This document shows, one piece after another, positions 10,526 to 21,020 of a DNA stretch of 64,000 bases. The translations under genes and the position numbers were made by a program. Positions within the stretch are counted from its first letter, which is position 1; each line of letters opens with the position of its first letter. The notes beneath the pieces are model-generated. The model worked only from the letters and a program-made list of their open reading frames with translations, was not told the origin of the DNA and did no database searches. This stretch comes from Vibrio sp. MEBiC08052 (lineage in GTDB: Bacteria > Pseudomonadota > Gammaproteobacteria > Enterobacterales > Vibrionaceae): positions 1,018,864 to 1,082,863 of the forward strand of contig NZ_KQ947475.1 in NCBI RefSeq assembly GCF_001506075.1, written 5' to 3'.

Positions 10526-10942
10526 TTAACCTTGAAGACCGGCACTCGCCTGTTTATTCTGAATTAATTCCACCATGTAACCATCCGGGTCTTTGATAAA
10601 CGCGATATGCGTTGTGCCACCTTTAACGGGGCCCGGTTCGCGAGTGACATCACCACCGGCATCTTTGATCAGCTGACAAGTCTGATAGATATCATCAACA
10701 CCGATTGCAATATGGCCGTAGGCGTTGCCTAAATCATATTCTTCAACGCCCCAGTTGTAAGTCAGTTCGATGACGGCACCTTCTGACTCATCGCTATAGC
10801 CGACAAACGCGAGTGTATATTTGTATTCCGCATTTTCATTTTTACGTAGCAATTTCATTCCCATGATGTCGGTATAAAATTTGATTGAGCGTTCTAAATC
10901 TCCGACACGTAACATGGTATGTAAAATTCGATTGTTGGACAT
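10526..10942 (-). CDS. gloA: Lactoylglutathione lyase (glyoxalase I)
   Basis: Converts the methylglyoxal-glutathione hemithioacetal to S-lactoylglutathione. The 138-residue vicinal-oxygen-chelate protein keeps all four metal ligands of the Ni-type enzyme: H8, E59, H77 and E125. It is a single-gene unit with a good downstream terminator. Confidence 0.97.
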   Translation of the reverse strand: MSNNRILHTMLRVGDLERSIKFYTDIMGMKLLRKNENAEYKYTLAFVGYSDESEGAVIELTYNWGVEEYDLGNAYGHIAIGVDDIYQTCQLIKDAGGDVTREPGPVKGGTTHIAFIKDPDGYMVELIQNKQASAGLQG

Positions 10943-11102
10943 TGCTTACTCCTGAAATGACTGGATATTATTTTTGAGTCGCTCATCTGATGACGAGCAG
11001 TTGTATCAGTTTAAAGAACATGGCAGATAAGCGCAAATGGCACTGATATGCCGGTCATGATGGGCGCTAAGCATAATGAGTCGAACAGATGAACACGTTG
11101 AC

Positions 11103-11852
11103 TCACCGGAAGAGAAACCCGTCGAATTGCGGATCGTCAGCATCCGATAAATGAAATAAAGTCTGTTTAACATGCTCAAGATGTTGCCACATTGCATCTC
11201 TTGCTGCTTCGGGCGAACGTCTTTGCAGGGCAAACAGAATTTTCTCATGGTCTTCCAGCCAGGCACTCCGGTAGTTTTCATTGGTAATACGGACATGAAG
11301 CTGACGCCACATCGGGCTTTCATCTCGCCGTTGCCAGAGATCCCGGACAATATCGTATAACACACTATTTTGTGAAGCGTGTGCGACGGCCAGATGGAAT
11401 TGTTCATCGCCATCATAATCGCCATGGCTGGTTTCTAACTGCTTCCGTTCAATATCCAAGGCATCCCGAAGCTTCGAAAAATCATTTTTGGTGAGGTTCA
11501 TAGCCGCAAAACTGGCAATCTGGCTCTCAATGATCTGACGGGCTTGCAACAGTTCGAATGGTCCGATATCCGAGCGCATTTTCGGTTGGGGTGATGGCGG
11601 ATTTTGCTGAGTCTGAGTGGATAGGGCGATGACATAGACCCCTGAACCTTTGCGTACTTCCACCAATCCTTGCAGTTCAAGCATGATAATCGCTTCTCTG
11701 ACTACGGAGCGACTGACCTGCATGGCTTCGGCAATGTCTCTTTCCGGCGGCAAACGATCACCGAGATTAAATTCCCCGGAAAGGATCCGTTGTTGCAGAA
11801 TCAGGCCGATTTCCTGATAAAGACGTTTCGGGGGTGTCATCGAAGTGTTCAT
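11103..11852 (-). CDS. GntR/FadR-subfamily regulator, ExuR/UxuR-like
   Basis: The 249-residue protein has an N-terminal winged helix-turn-helix (LPPERDIAEAMQVSRSVVRE, then GLVEVRKGSGVYV) and an all-helical FCD ligand domain (GPFELLQARQIIESQIASFA). This resembles E. coli ExuR and UxuR, which respond to hexuronates. The start at 11852 (MNTSMTPPKRLYQE) is chosen because upstream codons run back into nth. It lies 16 bp after nth on the same strand. No uronate catabolic genes are near, so the ligand and targets are unknown. Confidence 0.82.
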   Translation of the reverse strand: MNTSMTPPKRLYQEIGLILQQRILSGEFNLGDRLPPERDIAEAMQVSRSVVREAIIMLELQGLVEVRKGSGVYVIALSTQTQQNPPSPQPKMRSDIGPFELLQARQIIESQIASFAAMNLTKNDFSKLRDALDIERKQLETSHGDYDGDEQFHLAVAHASQNSVLYDIVRDLWQRRDESPMWRQLHVRITNENYRSAWLEDHEKILFALQRRSPEAARDAMWQHLEHVKQTLFHLSDADDPQFDGFLFR

Positions 11853-11868
11853 AGAGCCATCTCTTTGA

Positions 11869-12501
11869 TTATTCGGTCTTATCTTTAAACTCACATAGGT
11901 CTTCAATAATACAACTACCGCAGCGTGGTTTGCGGGCGACACAGGTATAGCGCCCATGCAGAATCAGCCAGTGGTGAACATCGATTTTGAATTCTCTCGG
12001 AACGACTTTCAGTAACTTCTGCTCGACTTCGTCCACATTCTTCCCCGATGCGAATTTGGTTCGGTTGGAAACACGAAAAATATGGGTATCGACGGCAATG
12101 GTTGGCCAGCCAAAAGCGGTGTTGAGGACCACATTAGCTGTTTTTCGTCCGACACCGGGCAGTGATTCCAGCGCATCCCGGTCTTCCGGTACTTCCCCTT
12201 GATACTTTTCGAGCAGAATCCGACAGGTTTTGATGACGTTTTCAGCTTTAGAATTAAATAAGCCGATGGTTTTGATGTACTCTTTCAGCCCATCCACCCC
12301 CAGTGCCAGAATTGCTTGCGGTGTATTGGCAACTGGATATAGCTTATCGGTTGCTTTATTGACGCTCACATCAGTCGCCTGAGCTGAAAGCAGTACAGCA
12401 ATCAGGAGCTCAAAGGGGGTATTCCAATTCAGTTCAGTTTGTGGGGTGGGATTATTTTCCCGTAGTCGTTCGAGAATTTCGATCCGCTTTTGCTTATTCA
12501 T
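11869..12501 (-). CDS. nth: Endonuclease III
   Basis: Base-excision-repair DNA glycosylase/AP lyase for oxidised pyrimidines. It has the helix-hairpin-helix LPGVGRKTANVVL with catalytic K120, catalytic D138, and the [4Fe-4S] cysteines C187, C194, C197 and C203, identical in position to E. coli Nth. The length is 210 residues. It follows rsxE by 66 bp, the conserved rsx-nth arrangement. Confidence 0.98.
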   Translation of the reverse strand: MNKQKRIEILERLRENNPTPQTELNWNTPFELLIAVLLSAQATDVSVNKATDKLYPVANTPQAILALGVDGLKEYIKTIGLFNSKAENVIKTCRILLEKYQGEVPEDRDALESLPGVGRKTANVVLNTAFGWPTIAVDTHIFRVSNRTKFASGKNVDEVEQKLLKVVPREFKIDVHHWLILHGRYTCVARKPRCGSCIIEDLCEFKDKTE

Positions 12502-12567
12502 GACGCTGTTGCTTCCGGTTGAAATAAGTATGGCTGAGGTGTCATGCCATTGATTCAGTGGTTGTGA

Positions 12568-13266
12568 TTATTGAGTCACTTTCGTGACCCTGGCTCTCTC
12601 AATCTGCGGTTTGGCTTGTTTTGGTTGACGAGAAGCCAGATATTTATCAATACAGCTTTTGAGTGCAATCAAAAAACCAACACAGATAAATGCGCCCGGG
12701 GGGAGTAGTGCGAGCAAAAAGCTATTGTCCAGATGTAATACGTCTATCCGGAGAACCTTGGCCCACTCTCCCAATAAAAGGTCAGCACCGTTGAACAGTG
12801 TCCCGTTGCCGAGGAGTTCTCGAATAGCCCCTAAGACAACCAGTACACTGGTCATGCCCGTTCCCATCCAAAACCCATCCAACGCCGAGGGCAGAACATC
12901 ATTTTTAGACGCGAATGCTTCAGCGCGACCGATAATAATACAATTGGTGACGATCAGCGGAATAAAAATCCCTAATGACAAGTACAAACCAAATGCAAAT
13001 GCATTCATCAGCAGTTGTACGCAGGTTACAAGTGCCGCGATGATCATCACGAATACTGGAATTCGGACTTCTTTCGGGACATGGTTTCTGACCAGAGAAA
13101 CGGTAACATTTGAACTGACCAGTACCGCGAGAGTGGCGATTCCCAGCCCCAGCGCGTTGGTAATTGTTGAAGATACCGCGAGCAGCGGGCATAACCCGAG
13201 CAACTGGACTAAGGCGGGGTTATTGTTCCACAAACCGTTTTTCATCAATACTTGTGATTGACTCAT
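12568..13266 (-). CDS. rsxE: Rnf/Rsx electron transport complex subunit E
   Basis: Inner-membrane subunit of the ion-translocating ferredoxin:NAD+ oxidoreductase (also the SoxR-reducing complex). It is paralogous to RsxA and has about six membrane segments plus the paired motifs [17 protein letters not shown] and [15 protein letters not shown]. The start at 13266 ([13 protein letters not shown]) has ggagg upstream and overlaps the rsxG stop by 4 bp. A start six codons further upstream is less likely. The length is 232 residues. Confidence 0.96.
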   Translation of the reverse strand: MSQSQVLMKNGLWNNNPALVQLLGLCPLLAVSSTITNALGLGIATLAVLVSSNVTVSLVRNHVPKEVRIPVFVMIIAALVTCVQLLMNAFAFGLYLSLGIFIPLIVTNCIIIGRAEAFASKNDVLPSALDGFWMGTGMTSVLVVLGAIRELLGNGTLFNGADLLLGEWAKVLRIDVLHLDNSFLLALLPPGAFICVGFLIALKSCIDKYLASRQPKQAKPQIERARVTKVTQ

Positions 13267-13898
13267 GATTGGCCTCCGTGACAATTGTAAGGTTGACGAT
13301 AAAGCTGCTCTCGGTTTTGATCAACGAATTGTGTGATTTTCTTGACGGCTTTCACCACCGCTCTTGGCGTGATGGTTGCGCCGGTGAACTGATCAAACTG
13401 CCCGCCATCTTTACGCACTTTCCACTGTGATTCGTTTTCAGCCGTCACCCGTTGACCGGTAAATGACAGTATCCAGTCGCTGATACGGCGATCAATTCTA
13501 TCTCCGAGCCCCGGTGTTTCATGGTGAACAAGAACGCGAGTTCCGGTAATCATACCTTGATTATTTACCCCGACAATCAGTTTAATTGCCCCGTTGTAAC
13601 CATCGGGAGCGATGGTTTCAATCGCTAGCCCCGTTGGCATATTATTTTGCTTGGCGATGTAGGCATGAAGTATCGGTTGTTTTTTTAAATAGGGAATATC
13701 CACAACGGTACACGCCCCGGAAAGGACATTGTCGTGAGTCTGGGGTGGAATAACCTGCGCCAAAATGCTGAGGAGTTGTTGTTGCTCCTGTTGTTCAATT
13801 CTGTTTTGGGTCAAGTAATGGGTGATCGCAACCACGCCTGTTGATACACAGGCAAAAACTGCGAGGATCACGCCATTTTTTCGTATTGCAGTTAACAT
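13263..13898 (-). CDS. rsxG: Rnf/Rsx electron transport complex subunit G
   Basis: Periplasm-facing flavoprotein subunit. It has one N-terminal membrane segment and an FMN-binding domain. The covalent FMN attachment motif TGAT is at residues 172-175, with T175 at the position known from V. cholerae RnfG. The start at 13898 (MLTAIRKNG) gives 211 residues. It lies 8 bp downstream of rsxD and overlaps rsxE by 4 bp. Confidence 0.96.
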   Translation of the reverse strand: MLTAIRKNGVILAVFACVSTGVVAITHYLTQNRIEQQEQQQLLSILAQVIPPQTHDNVLSGACTVVDIPYLKKQPILHAYIAKQNNMPTGLAIETIAPDGYNGAIKLIVGVNNQGMITGTRVLVHHETPGLGDRIDRRISDWILSFTGQRVTAENESQWKVRKDGGQFDQFTGATITPRAVVKAVKKITQFVDQNREQLYRQPYNCHGGQS

Positions 13899-13906
13899 CG
13901 TGCCCC

Positions 13907-14953
13907 TCAGTGTCCGTAGGTTCTTGGTTGTGTGTAATAGTCGATCAACGGTACACACATATTGGCGAGAATGACAGCGAAAGCAATCCCGTCAGGATAT
14001 CCTCCCCAGCTGCGGATAATAAAGATCATCACACCGATAAACGTACCGTAGAACAGGCGGCCTTTGACAGTGGTTGAAGCTGTGACCGGGTCGGTTGCGA
14101 TAAAGAATGCACCGAGCATCGTGGCTCCGGAAAAAAGATGAATCAATGGCGATGTGGTCGTTTCGACACCAAGCAGTTGGCACAGACTACTGATGACAAT
14201 TAGTCCGGTGAGATAAGCAACCGGAATATGCCATTGGATCACGCGGACCCGAATCAGTAACAGACCACCGAGCAGATAAGCAAAGTTGACCCATTCCCAG
14301 CCAATTCCGGCGATGGTACCGAATTGCTTGTGTGTTAACACCTCAGCCATTGAATGGCCCGTCCGGAACTCGTTTTTGATCGCATCGAGCGGGGTTGCCA
14401 TGGTGACACCATCGACACTGAGCCGCAGCTGTTGCAGGGAAAGTCCGCGGTCATTAAATCCGCTAAAAATGACTGAAAGGGCGTCAGATAATGAAGTGTT
14501 TTCCGCAGACAGCGAGTGTGGAGGAAGCCAACTGGTCATCTGGACAGGAAAAGAGATCAATAATACCACATAGCCAATCATTGCCGGGTTAAACGGATTC
14601 TGCCCGAGACCACCATAGAGCTGTTTGGCAATCACAATGGCAAAAATTAAGCCGATGACCATAATCCACCACGGTGCTAGCGGAGGAATCGCAACCGCGA
14701 GCAGCCAAGCTGTGACTAATGCACTGTAATCCCTGAGAGCGACAACGGGAGAACGCTGACGTATTTTCATGATCAGGCTTTCCAGTCCGACTGCGACGAG
14801 GATACCGAAAATAAGCTGAATGAATGTGCCCCAACCAAAAAAATAGGTTTGTGCGATTAGCCCGGGGCAAGCAGCAATTGCAACCCACTTCATCAAGTCT
14901 GAAGTGCTGCGTTTTTGATGCGTGTGCGGAGAACTTGCGATAAAAAATGCCAC
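13907..14953 (-). CDS. rsxD: Rnf/Rsx electron transport complex subunit D
   Basis: Polytopic inner-membrane subunit carrying covalent FMN. The motif [13 protein letters not shown] puts the flavinylated threonine at residue 187, as in V. cholerae RnfD. The start codon is GTG and overlaps the rsxC TAG stop by one base, which implies tight translational coupling. The length is 348 residues. Confidence 0.96.
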   Translation of the reverse strand: MAFFIASSPHTHQKRSTSDLMKWVAIAACPGLIAQTYFFGWGTFIQLIFGILVAVGLESLIMKIRQRSPVVALRDYSALVTAWLLAVAIPPLAPWWIMVIGLIFAIVIAKQLYGGLGQNPFNPAMIGYVVLLISFPVQMTSWLPPHSLSAENTSLSDALSVIFSGFNDRGLSLQQLRLSVDGVTMATPLDAIKNEFRTGHSMAEVLTHKQFGTIAGIGWEWVNFAYLLGGLLLIRVRVIQWHIPVAYLTGLIVISSLCQLLGVETTTSPLIHLFSGATMLGAFFIATDPVTASTTVKGRLFYGTFIGVMIFIIRSWGGYPDGIAFAVILANMCVPLIDYYTQPRTYGH

Positions 14954-16980
14954 TACTCTTTTTCCTCCGTATCAGACGCGGATGATGATGGTGATTGTTG
15001 CTGCGCTTTTCTGGCTTTAGCGCGGGCAACTGCTGCAGCGACCGCGGCTTTTTTCGGGTCCTGCGGCGGCGTATCGGCGGCTTCGGATGTTGGGGCGTTT
15101 GCCGCGGGTGGTGTTTCGTCCGCCTCTCGTGCTGATTGCGGTTGTGCCTGCTGCGCTTTTCTGGCTTTAGCACGGGCAACCGCTGCAGCAACCGCGGCTT
15201 TCTGAGAGCCGCCACTGTCTTGCCCTGTTGTCATTGATTGCTCTGTCGCTGCCGAAGTGTCTGGGCTTAGGTCGGCTTCTTTTGCTGCTTTACGTGCCCT
15301 GGCTTGACGTTTGCGCTCCTCGCGGAGCTGCATCATTTCACGATTATCCGGCTCATCGGCCCCTGATTGACGGGCTGCTTCTTGTTTCGCTTTGGCTCGG
15401 GCGATTGCTGCTGCCACCGCCGGTTTAGCCTCCGATTGCGCCTGTGTATTTTTAGACTTCACCCGTTCAATCGCAGCTGCGACAGCATCCTGCCCGCCAT
15501 TTTCTTTGACCATAGCCTGACGACGGTTATCGGCAGCTTGTTTGAAGCGATTTTCTCTTTCTTGTTTCTCCCGCTCCATCCGGGCTTTTTTCTCTTCAAA
15601 ACGAATTCTGGCTCGTTCGGCGGCTTCGGCTTCTTGTCTCCGGGTTCTGATTTCAGCTTTGGCCTGACGATAATATTGGACGAGTGGTATCTCACTCGGG
15701 CAGACATAAGCACATGCGCCACACTCGATACAATCTTTGAGGTTAAGCGTCTCGCATTTATCATATTCTTCAGCTTTTGCATGCCATTGGAGTTGCTGAG
15801 GCAGCAAAGACGCCGGACAAACATCAGCACACTGACCGCAGCGAATACAGGCTATTTCTTGCCGGGTCGGTGAAATCTCCTTCCGGGTTGGCGCGAGAAT
15901 GCAGTTGGTGGTTTTGGTGATCGGCACATCGGCATGCGGGAGCGTAAAGCCCATCATTGGCCCGCCCATAATCAGGCGTGGTAACCGCTTATCAGGGTGA
16001 TAATGGTGAGTTTCCAGCAGATGGCGGATTGGGGTACCTATCAATGCCCAGACGTTACGTGGTTGTTCAAATGTGGCACCTGTCAGCGTTACGAGTCGCT
16101 GAATCAGAGGCTCTCCGTGAATAATCGCACGCTGAATCGCATAAACAGAACCAATATTTTGCACCATCAGCCCGATATCGGCCGGCAGCTTGTCTGCCGG
16201 AACTTCAAGATTCGTCAGGATCTTGATGAGCTGTTTTTCCCCCCCGGAAGGGTATTTGGTCGGGATGACTCGAATCACGATATTTTTGTCGGTTGCCGCG
16301 GTTTCCAGTGCGCGAATTGCTTCCGGTTTATTGTCTTCGACACCGATAATAATGAGTTTCGGGGACAAAATGTGGGCGAGGATGTCTATCCCCTGAATAA
16401 TTTCCCGGGCATAGTGCTGCATCAGCACATCATCTGCGGTGATGTAAGGTTCACATTCAGCAGCATTAATGATTAAGATTTCCGTTCGGGCCAGCCCTGA
16501 AAGTATTTTTTTTGCGGTCGGGAAACCTGCGCCTCCCATACCAGAAATTCCGGCTTGACGAATCATATCAATCAAGGCTTCCGGAGCGTGTAAATGATAA
16601 TCAGGATAAGCAGTGTGTTGGCACCATGTTTCTTGACCGTCCGGTCGGATGACGACCGCGAGCTCCGGTAAACCCGAAGGGTGAGCGGTTGTCCGTGGCT
16701 CGATCGCAGTGACGATGCCGGACGTCGGAGCGTGAACAGGCAGATGAAAAACGGACATCGATTGAGTCAGCGATTGCCCTTTTAAGACAGAATCACCGAC
16801 AGATACCAGTAAGTCTCCCGGTTTACCGATATGCTGCTTCAGCGGAAGCACCAACTCTTCCGGGAGCGTTGCAACTGCCGGTGACGTTTGATTAGATTGA
16901 TGTTTATTTTCCGGTGGATGGACACCTCCCGGAAAATCCCATAATCGGCCTGATTTAATTTGTTCGATTAATGACAGCAT
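14953..16980 (-). CDS. rsxC: Rnf/Rsx electron transport complex subunit C
   Basis: Soluble NADH/FMN and Fe-S subunit at the cytoplasmic face. The N-terminal two thirds holds the NADH-binding region ([12 protein letters not shown]) and two ferredoxin motifs ([12 protein letters not shown] and [12 protein letters not shown]). The C-terminal tail is low-complexity, rich in Ala, Lys, Arg and Gln, with four variants of [16 protein letters not shown]. The length of 675 is shorter than E. coli RsxC, which has more tail repeats. It follows rsxB by 8 bp. Confidence 0.96.
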   Translation of the reverse strand: MLSLIEQIKSGRLWDFPGGVHPPENKHQSNQTSPAVATLPEELVLPLKQHIGKPGDLLVSVGDSVLKGQSLTQSMSVFHLPVHAPTSGIVTAIEPRTTAHPSGLPELAVVIRPDGQETWCQHTAYPDYHLHAPEALIDMIRQAGISGMGGAGFPTAKKILSGLARTEILIINAAECEPYITADDVLMQHYAREIIQGIDILAHILSPKLIIIGVEDNKPEAIRALETAATDKNIVIRVIPTKYPSGGEKQLIKILTNLEVPADKLPADIGLMVQNIGSVYAIQRAIIHGEPLIQRLVTLTGATFEQPRNVWALIGTPIRHLLETHHYHPDKRLPRLIMGGPMMGFTLPHADVPITKTTNCILAPTRKEISPTRQEIACIRCGQCADVCPASLLPQQLQWHAKAEEYDKCETLNLKDCIECGACAYVCPSEIPLVQYYRQAKAEIRTRRQEAEAAERARIRFEEKKARMEREKQERENRFKQAADNRRQAMVKENGGQDAVAAAIERVKSKNTQAQSEAKPAVAAAIARAKAKQEAARQSGADEPDNREMMQLREERKRQARARKAAKEADLSPDTSAATEQSMTTGQDSGGSQKAAVAAAVARAKARKAQQAQPQSAREADETPPAANAPTSEAADTPPQDPKKAAVAAAVARAKARKAQQQSPSSSASDTEEKE
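15001..15201 (-). repeat. Direct repeat in the rsxC 3' region
   Basis: Blocks of about 51 bp at 15001-15051 and 15151-15201 are nearly identical (both begin ctgcgcttttctggctttag) and exactly 150 bp apart. They encode the [18 protein letters not shown] units. Two more diverged units lie further 5' in the gene. Confidence 0.9.
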
Positions 16981-16988
16981 ATCAGTCT

Positions 16989-17591
16989 CTAGTTGTGATT
17001 ATGGTTAGATAAAGAAGCGTCTTTGATGGTGTTTGTTTCGGTCACATTGACGACTGGAATTGCGTTCATTTGCCATTTCCATGTTTCAGGTGTTGGTTGA
17101 ACAGGGATCATTTCAATACAATCTGTCGGGCAAGGTGCCACACAAAGATCGCAGCCCGTACATTCGTCTTTAATGACGGTATGGACTGCTTTGGTACCAC
17201 CGACAATCGCATCCACGGGACAGGCTTGAATACATTTGGTACAGCCGATGCACATATCTTCGTGAATAAAAGCAACCCGTTTGACCGCATCGCTCAGATC
17301 GTGGGCAGGTTCAGGAACATCCACGCCCATCAAATCAGCCAACTTTTCAATCGTTGCCTGACCTCCGGGAGGGCATTTATTGATGTCATCGCCGCTGGCT
17401 ATTGCTTCTGCGTAAGGGCGACAACCCGGATACCCACATTGACCGCATTGGGTTTGCGGTAGAATCGAATCAATTTGTTCAACGATCGGATCGCTTTCAA
17501 CTTTAAAGCGGATCGATGCATAACCGAGAATTGCGCCAAAAATTGCAGCGAGCACAGCCAGTGCAATCATGGCAATGAGAATGACGTTCAT
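16989..17591 (-). CDS. rsxB: Rnf/Rsx electron transport complex subunit B (ferredoxin-like)
   Basis: Fe-S subunit that receives or donates electrons to ferredoxin. It has an N-terminal membrane helix, a 4Fe-4S motif (C49, C52, C57, C73) and two ferredoxin clusters ([12 protein letters not shown] and [12 protein letters not shown]). The length is 200 residues. It overlaps the rsxA stop by one base. Confidence 0.97.
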   Translation of the reverse strand: MNVILIAMIALAVLAAIFGAILGYASIRFKVESDPIVEQIDSILPQTQCGQCGYPGCRPYAEAIASGDDINKCPPGGQATIEKLADLMGVDVPEPAHDLSDAVKRVAFIHEDMCIGCTKCIQACPVDAIVGGTKAVHTVIKDECTGCDLCVAPCPTDCIEMIPVQPTPETWKWQMNAIPVVNVTETNTIKDASLSNHNHN

Positions 17592-18172
17592 TACAGTTTA
17601 ACCAATCCAGTAAAGCCCATGAAAGCAAGCGACATCAGTCCTGCGGTAATCATCGCGATGGACGCCCCTTTAAATGGCGTTGGAACATCAGAAACATTGA
17701 TTCGCTCACGCATTGATGCGAACAGAATCAATACCAAAGAAAAGCCGACCGCTGCGCCGAATCCATAAATGACCGACTCGATAAAGTTGTGATTTTCGTT
17801 GATGTTGAGCAAGGCAACGCCCAGTACAGCGCAGTTCGTCGTAATTAAAGGTAAAAAGATGCCTAACAGACGATAAAGTGTCGGGCTGGTTTTATGCACA
17901 ACTAATTCCGTGAACTGAACGACCACTGCAATCACCAGAATGAAACTCATTGTGCGTAAGTAGTCGATACCCAGTGGTGTGAGAATGTAACTTTCAACCA
18001 GATAGGAACAAACCGACGCCAGAGTCAACACAAAGGTCGTTGCCAAGCCCATGCCGATCGCCGTTTCCAGTTTTTTTGACACGCCCATAAACGGGCATAA
18101 GCCCAAGAATTTAACCAGTACGAAGTTATTTACCAGTACAGTGCCGATTAGCAACAAAAGGTATTCGGTCAT
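17591..18172 (-). CDS. rsxA: Rnf/Rsx electron transport complex subunit A
   Basis: First gene of the rsxABCDGE-nth unit. The 193-residue membrane protein has six helices and the paired Rnf motifs [17 protein letters not shown] and [14 protein letters not shown], whose cysteines hold an intramembrane Fe-S site in RsxA/E. The promoter should lie in the 18.2-18.3 kb gap, but no clear -35/-10 pair was recognised. Confidence 0.97.
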   Translation of the reverse strand: MTEYLLLLIGTVLVNNFVLVKFLGLCPFMGVSKKLETAIGMGLATTFVLTLASVCSYLVESYILTPLGIDYLRTMSFILVIAVVVQFTELVVHKTSPTLYRLLGIFLPLITTNCAVLGVALLNINENHNFIESVIYGFGAAVGFSLVLILFASMRERINVSDVPTPFKGASIAMITAGLMSLAFMGFTGLVKL

Positions 18173-18527
18173 AATTTGCCGCTTGTGATTTCAATGATCC
18201 TCCTATTATCCAGTTTTATATACGGAATAACAACCAAGGAAGTTTATGGTTTTTCCGATGCCCCGGCCTTTTGTCATTGCGTCGTACTTTCAATCGCGGG
18301 TTTTGTTTCCGGAACTGGCGTTCATGAGGGATAAGCATTATGGGGAGAGGACTGTTCAAAAAAGCGCTGGGCTGTTAACGGGGATATTTCGACCGCTTTC
18401 GGTTACGCCGGGCAAATATGTCGAGTTGCAGCACAAAGTCATGATGTGCCGTTACCCGTCGCAGGATGAGATTACGACAGTTCAGCTTTGCGGTGTAACG
18501 CTTTTCACTGAACTGTCGGTTGGATGT
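18173..18527. other. Intergenic region between rsxA and budC, with a long stem-loop
   Basis: This 355-bp gap lies between the start of rsxA and the end of budC, both minus strand. It contains a perfect 11-bp inverted repeat, cgacagttcag (18475-18485) and ctgaactgtcg (18508-18518), 10 bases beyond the budC stop. A smaller gcg/cgc pair sits in the loop. It may end the bud transcript, but no T run follows on either strand. A 111-codon plus-strand frame here is not convincing. Confidence 0.55.
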
Positions 18528-19286
18528 TTACACGATTTTAGGCTGACCATCAGATGCGGTGGCACCACCGTCTACCGGTAGGTTCACACCGTTAATGAAA
18601 GAGGCGTCGTCGCTCGCTAGAAAAGCGACCACAGATGCAATTTCTTCCGGCTCTGCAGCACGACCCAACGCAATTCGCTCATTGAATTTGTCGCGGATGT
18701 CCTGCTCCCAGCCGTTGGTCATGTTGGTTTTCACCAGGCTAGGGCAGACGGCATTGATGCGCACACCATCAGCACCGTGATCCAGTGCCATTGCTCGGGT
18801 CAGGTTTACGACTGCCCCTTTGCTGGCACAGTAGAATGCAGCACCCCAGTCACCGCCTAAGCCGGAAACGGAGGCCGTATTAATCATGCTGCCTTTGGTT
18901 TTCAGCAATTCAGGCAAGGCAAATTTAGCGCAATAAACCACACCGTCAATATTGACTGAAGAAATCTTTTTCCAATCATCGACACTGCCTTCAATGACGG
19001 ACCCCGGAACATGCACGCCGGCATTGTTAACCAGAATATCCAGTTTTCCGAAACGAGCGACGACGCTGGCAATCAGCGCTTCCACTTTGTCTGGGTCGGA
19101 CACATCAATGGTGTGAGCTGAGACGCGTTGCTTATCAAAATCTTCAATCGCTTTAGCAAGCTGTTCTTCATTCCAGTCCGCTAAGGCAATGTTTACCCCT
19201 TCAGCGTAGAGTCTTTTGGCGATAGCCAGACCAATTCCATTTGCGGCACCAGTGACTAAAGCAACTTTGTTGTGTAAACCTCTCAT
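18528..19286 (-). CDS. budC: Acetoin reductase / meso-2,3-butanediol dehydrogenase (SDR)
   Basis: Reduces acetoin to 2,3-butanediol with NADH. A classical 252-residue short-chain dehydrogenase with TGAANGIG (12-19), NNAG (87-90), N112, and the catalytic triad S139, Y152, K156. An aspartate at residue 37 after the second beta strand suggests NAD(H) preference. It is the third gene of budA-alsS-budC and overlaps alsS by 4 bp. Confidence 0.9.
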   Translation of the reverse strand: MRGLHNKVALVTGAANGIGLAIAKRLYAEGVNIALADWNEEQLAKAIEDFDKQRVSAHTIDVSDPDKVEALIASVVARFGKLDILVNNAGVHVPGSVIEGSVDDWKKISSVNIDGVVYCAKFALPELLKTKGSMINTASVSGLGGDWGAAFYCASKGAVVNLTRAMALDHGADGVRINAVCPSLVKTNMTNGWEQDIRDKFNERIALGRAAEPEEIASVVAFLASDDASFINGVNLPVDGGATASDGQPKIV

Positions 19287-20989
19287 ACGAGTTCTCCTTC
19301 AAGATTTTGAATAAAAATGGGATCCTGATTCGTTGCTGTGCGTGGCAGCATCAGTTTGTAGTTGTCGCTGTAATCGACAGGGATAGCCACGACTGACGGG
19401 CCTTCAACGTCCATGGCTTTTTTCAGGGTATCCGCCAGTTCATATTGACTGGTCACAGCAAACCCTTTGGCACCGAATGATTCGGCATATGCTTTGAAAT
19501 CGATCGGGCCGAATTTCACGCCAGAGAAGCGCTGATATTTTTTCAGCTCCTGCATTTCAACCATATTGTAGGCGTTGTCAACCCATATAATATGAAGGAT
19601 ATTGCATTTCAGTCTGACGGCAGTTTCCAGCTCCATGCTCGATTGCATGAAACCGCCGTCTCCGGAAACGGAAACGACTTTACTGCCGGGTTTCAGCAGG
19701 CTGGCGCCAATCGCCCATGGCAGTGCGACGCCCATGGTTTGTTGTCCGTTGGAGACGAGCATCTGACGAGCGCGGAAGCAGCTCAGGTAGCGGGCAATCC
19801 AGATATGGAAACTGCCCATGTCGAGACAGAGTGTCGTGTCCGGCGCAATGATCGATTGCATCGTTTTGATCAGTGTCAGTGGATGGAAGCCCTGTCGGCT
19901 GTATACATTCGGATAGGTTCTGATGATCTGGCGTTGCTGAGCGACCTCTTCCAAGACTGACATTGCCATAGGAGAGAGGCGAGAATAGGCAGAGATACGA
20001 TGACTCATTTGATCCAATGATTGGGCAATGTCGCCGACGATTTCCACACACGGTTGGTAGTTGAGCTGATACTCGGCCGGTTCAATGTCAAGATGAATCA
20101 CCGGACAGCGTTGACTGTTCCATAACTCGGGATCATATTCTATGGGACTAAAACCGATGGTGAGGATCAAATCCGCATCGCGTAGCAGGACATCACCGGG
20201 CTGATTGTTGAACAAACCGACCCGACCGGCAAAGTTGTGGTAGTAGTTGATATCAACGGTTCCCGCTGCCTGATAGGTTCCGACAACCGGTAAATGCGTT
20301 TTTTGCAGAAAGCGGGTAATCGCAGCTGCGTTTTCGCTACGGCTGGCATGCAGGCCGAGCAAAACCACACAGCGTTGGGCAGCGTCAATTCGGTACACGG
20401 CTTCTTCAAGCGCAGTCATGTCGGCACAACCGGATTGAATGCGCCCAGAAGGGACAATAATGTCAGTCTGAGTCTGTTCGGACAAAACATCCTGAGGTAG
20501 GCTGAGGAAACAAGCCCCCGGACGGCCTGACTCGGCAATGCGGAATGCGTTGGCTATGATTTCACTGGTAGCGTCTACATGTTGGACTTCGGCACTGAAT
20601 TTAGTGATAGAACGAAAAATACTGACCGTATCCATACTTTGGTGGGTTTGCTTCTGCTGGTCAGCTCGTTTGACCGCCCCACCGATGGCAATCAATGGAT
20701 CGCCCTCTGAATTTGCGGTGGCGACACCGGATACCAGGTTGCCACAGCCGGGACCGGAGGTGGCCATAGTGACACCGGCTTTGCCGGTTAGCCGACCGAC
20801 GACACCGGCCATAAAGGCACCGTTGGCTTCGTGACGTACCGGAATCATCTGAATACGGGTGTCTTCAATTGCATCAAACAACCGATCGATTTTGGCTCCG
20901 GGGATCCCGAAAATATATTTGACACCGAGGGACTCCAGTTGCTGAGCAATCAACTGAGCCCCGTTTTTGTTTGAAGATTTGAATTGCAT
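19283..20989 (-). CDS. alsS: Acetolactate synthase, catabolic
   Basis: ThDP-dependent condensation of two pyruvates to 2-acetolactate. The catalytic glutamate is E54 (RHEANGAFM), and the ThDP/Mg motif is SVSGDGGFMQSS near residue 440. It lies in a decarboxylase/reductase operon, which marks it as the catabolic (AlsS/BudB) rather than the biosynthetic type. The start at 20989 (MQFKSSNKNG) is chosen for its aagga ribosome site and gives 568 residues. Longer frames run back into budA and are spurious. Confidence 0.93.
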   Translation of the reverse strand: MQFKSSNKNGAQLIAQQLESLGVKYIFGIPGAKIDRLFDAIEDTRIQMIPVRHEANGAFMAGVVGRLTGKAGVTMATSGPGCGNLVSGVATANSEGDPLIAIGGAVKRADQQKQTHQSMDTVSIFRSITKFSAEVQHVDATSEIIANAFRIAESGRPGACFLSLPQDVLSEQTQTDIIVPSGRIQSGCADMTALEEAVYRIDAAQRCVVLLGLHASRSENAAAITRFLQKTHLPVVGTYQAAGTVDINYYHNFAGRVGLFNNQPGDVLLRDADLILTIGFSPIEYDPELWNSQRCPVIHLDIEPAEYQLNYQPCVEIVGDIAQSLDQMSHRISAYSRLSPMAMSVLEEVAQQRQIIRTYPNVYSRQGFHPLTLIKTMQSIIAPDTTLCLDMGSFHIWIARYLSCFRARQMLVSNGQQTMGVALPWAIGASLLKPGSKVVSVSGDGGFMQSSMELETAVRLKCNILHIIWVDNAYNMVEMQELKKYQRFSGVKFGPIDFKAYAESFGAKGFAVTSQYELADTLKKAMDVEGPSVVAIPVDYSDNYKLMLPRTATNQDPIFIQNLEGELV

Positions 20990-21020
20990 TTTTTTATCCT
21001 TATTATTTTGCCTGACATTG

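Noticed and set aside
18246..18581. 111-codon plus-strand frame between rsxA and budC
   Set aside because: It overlaps the 3' end of budC, has no clear ribosome site, and resembles no known family.
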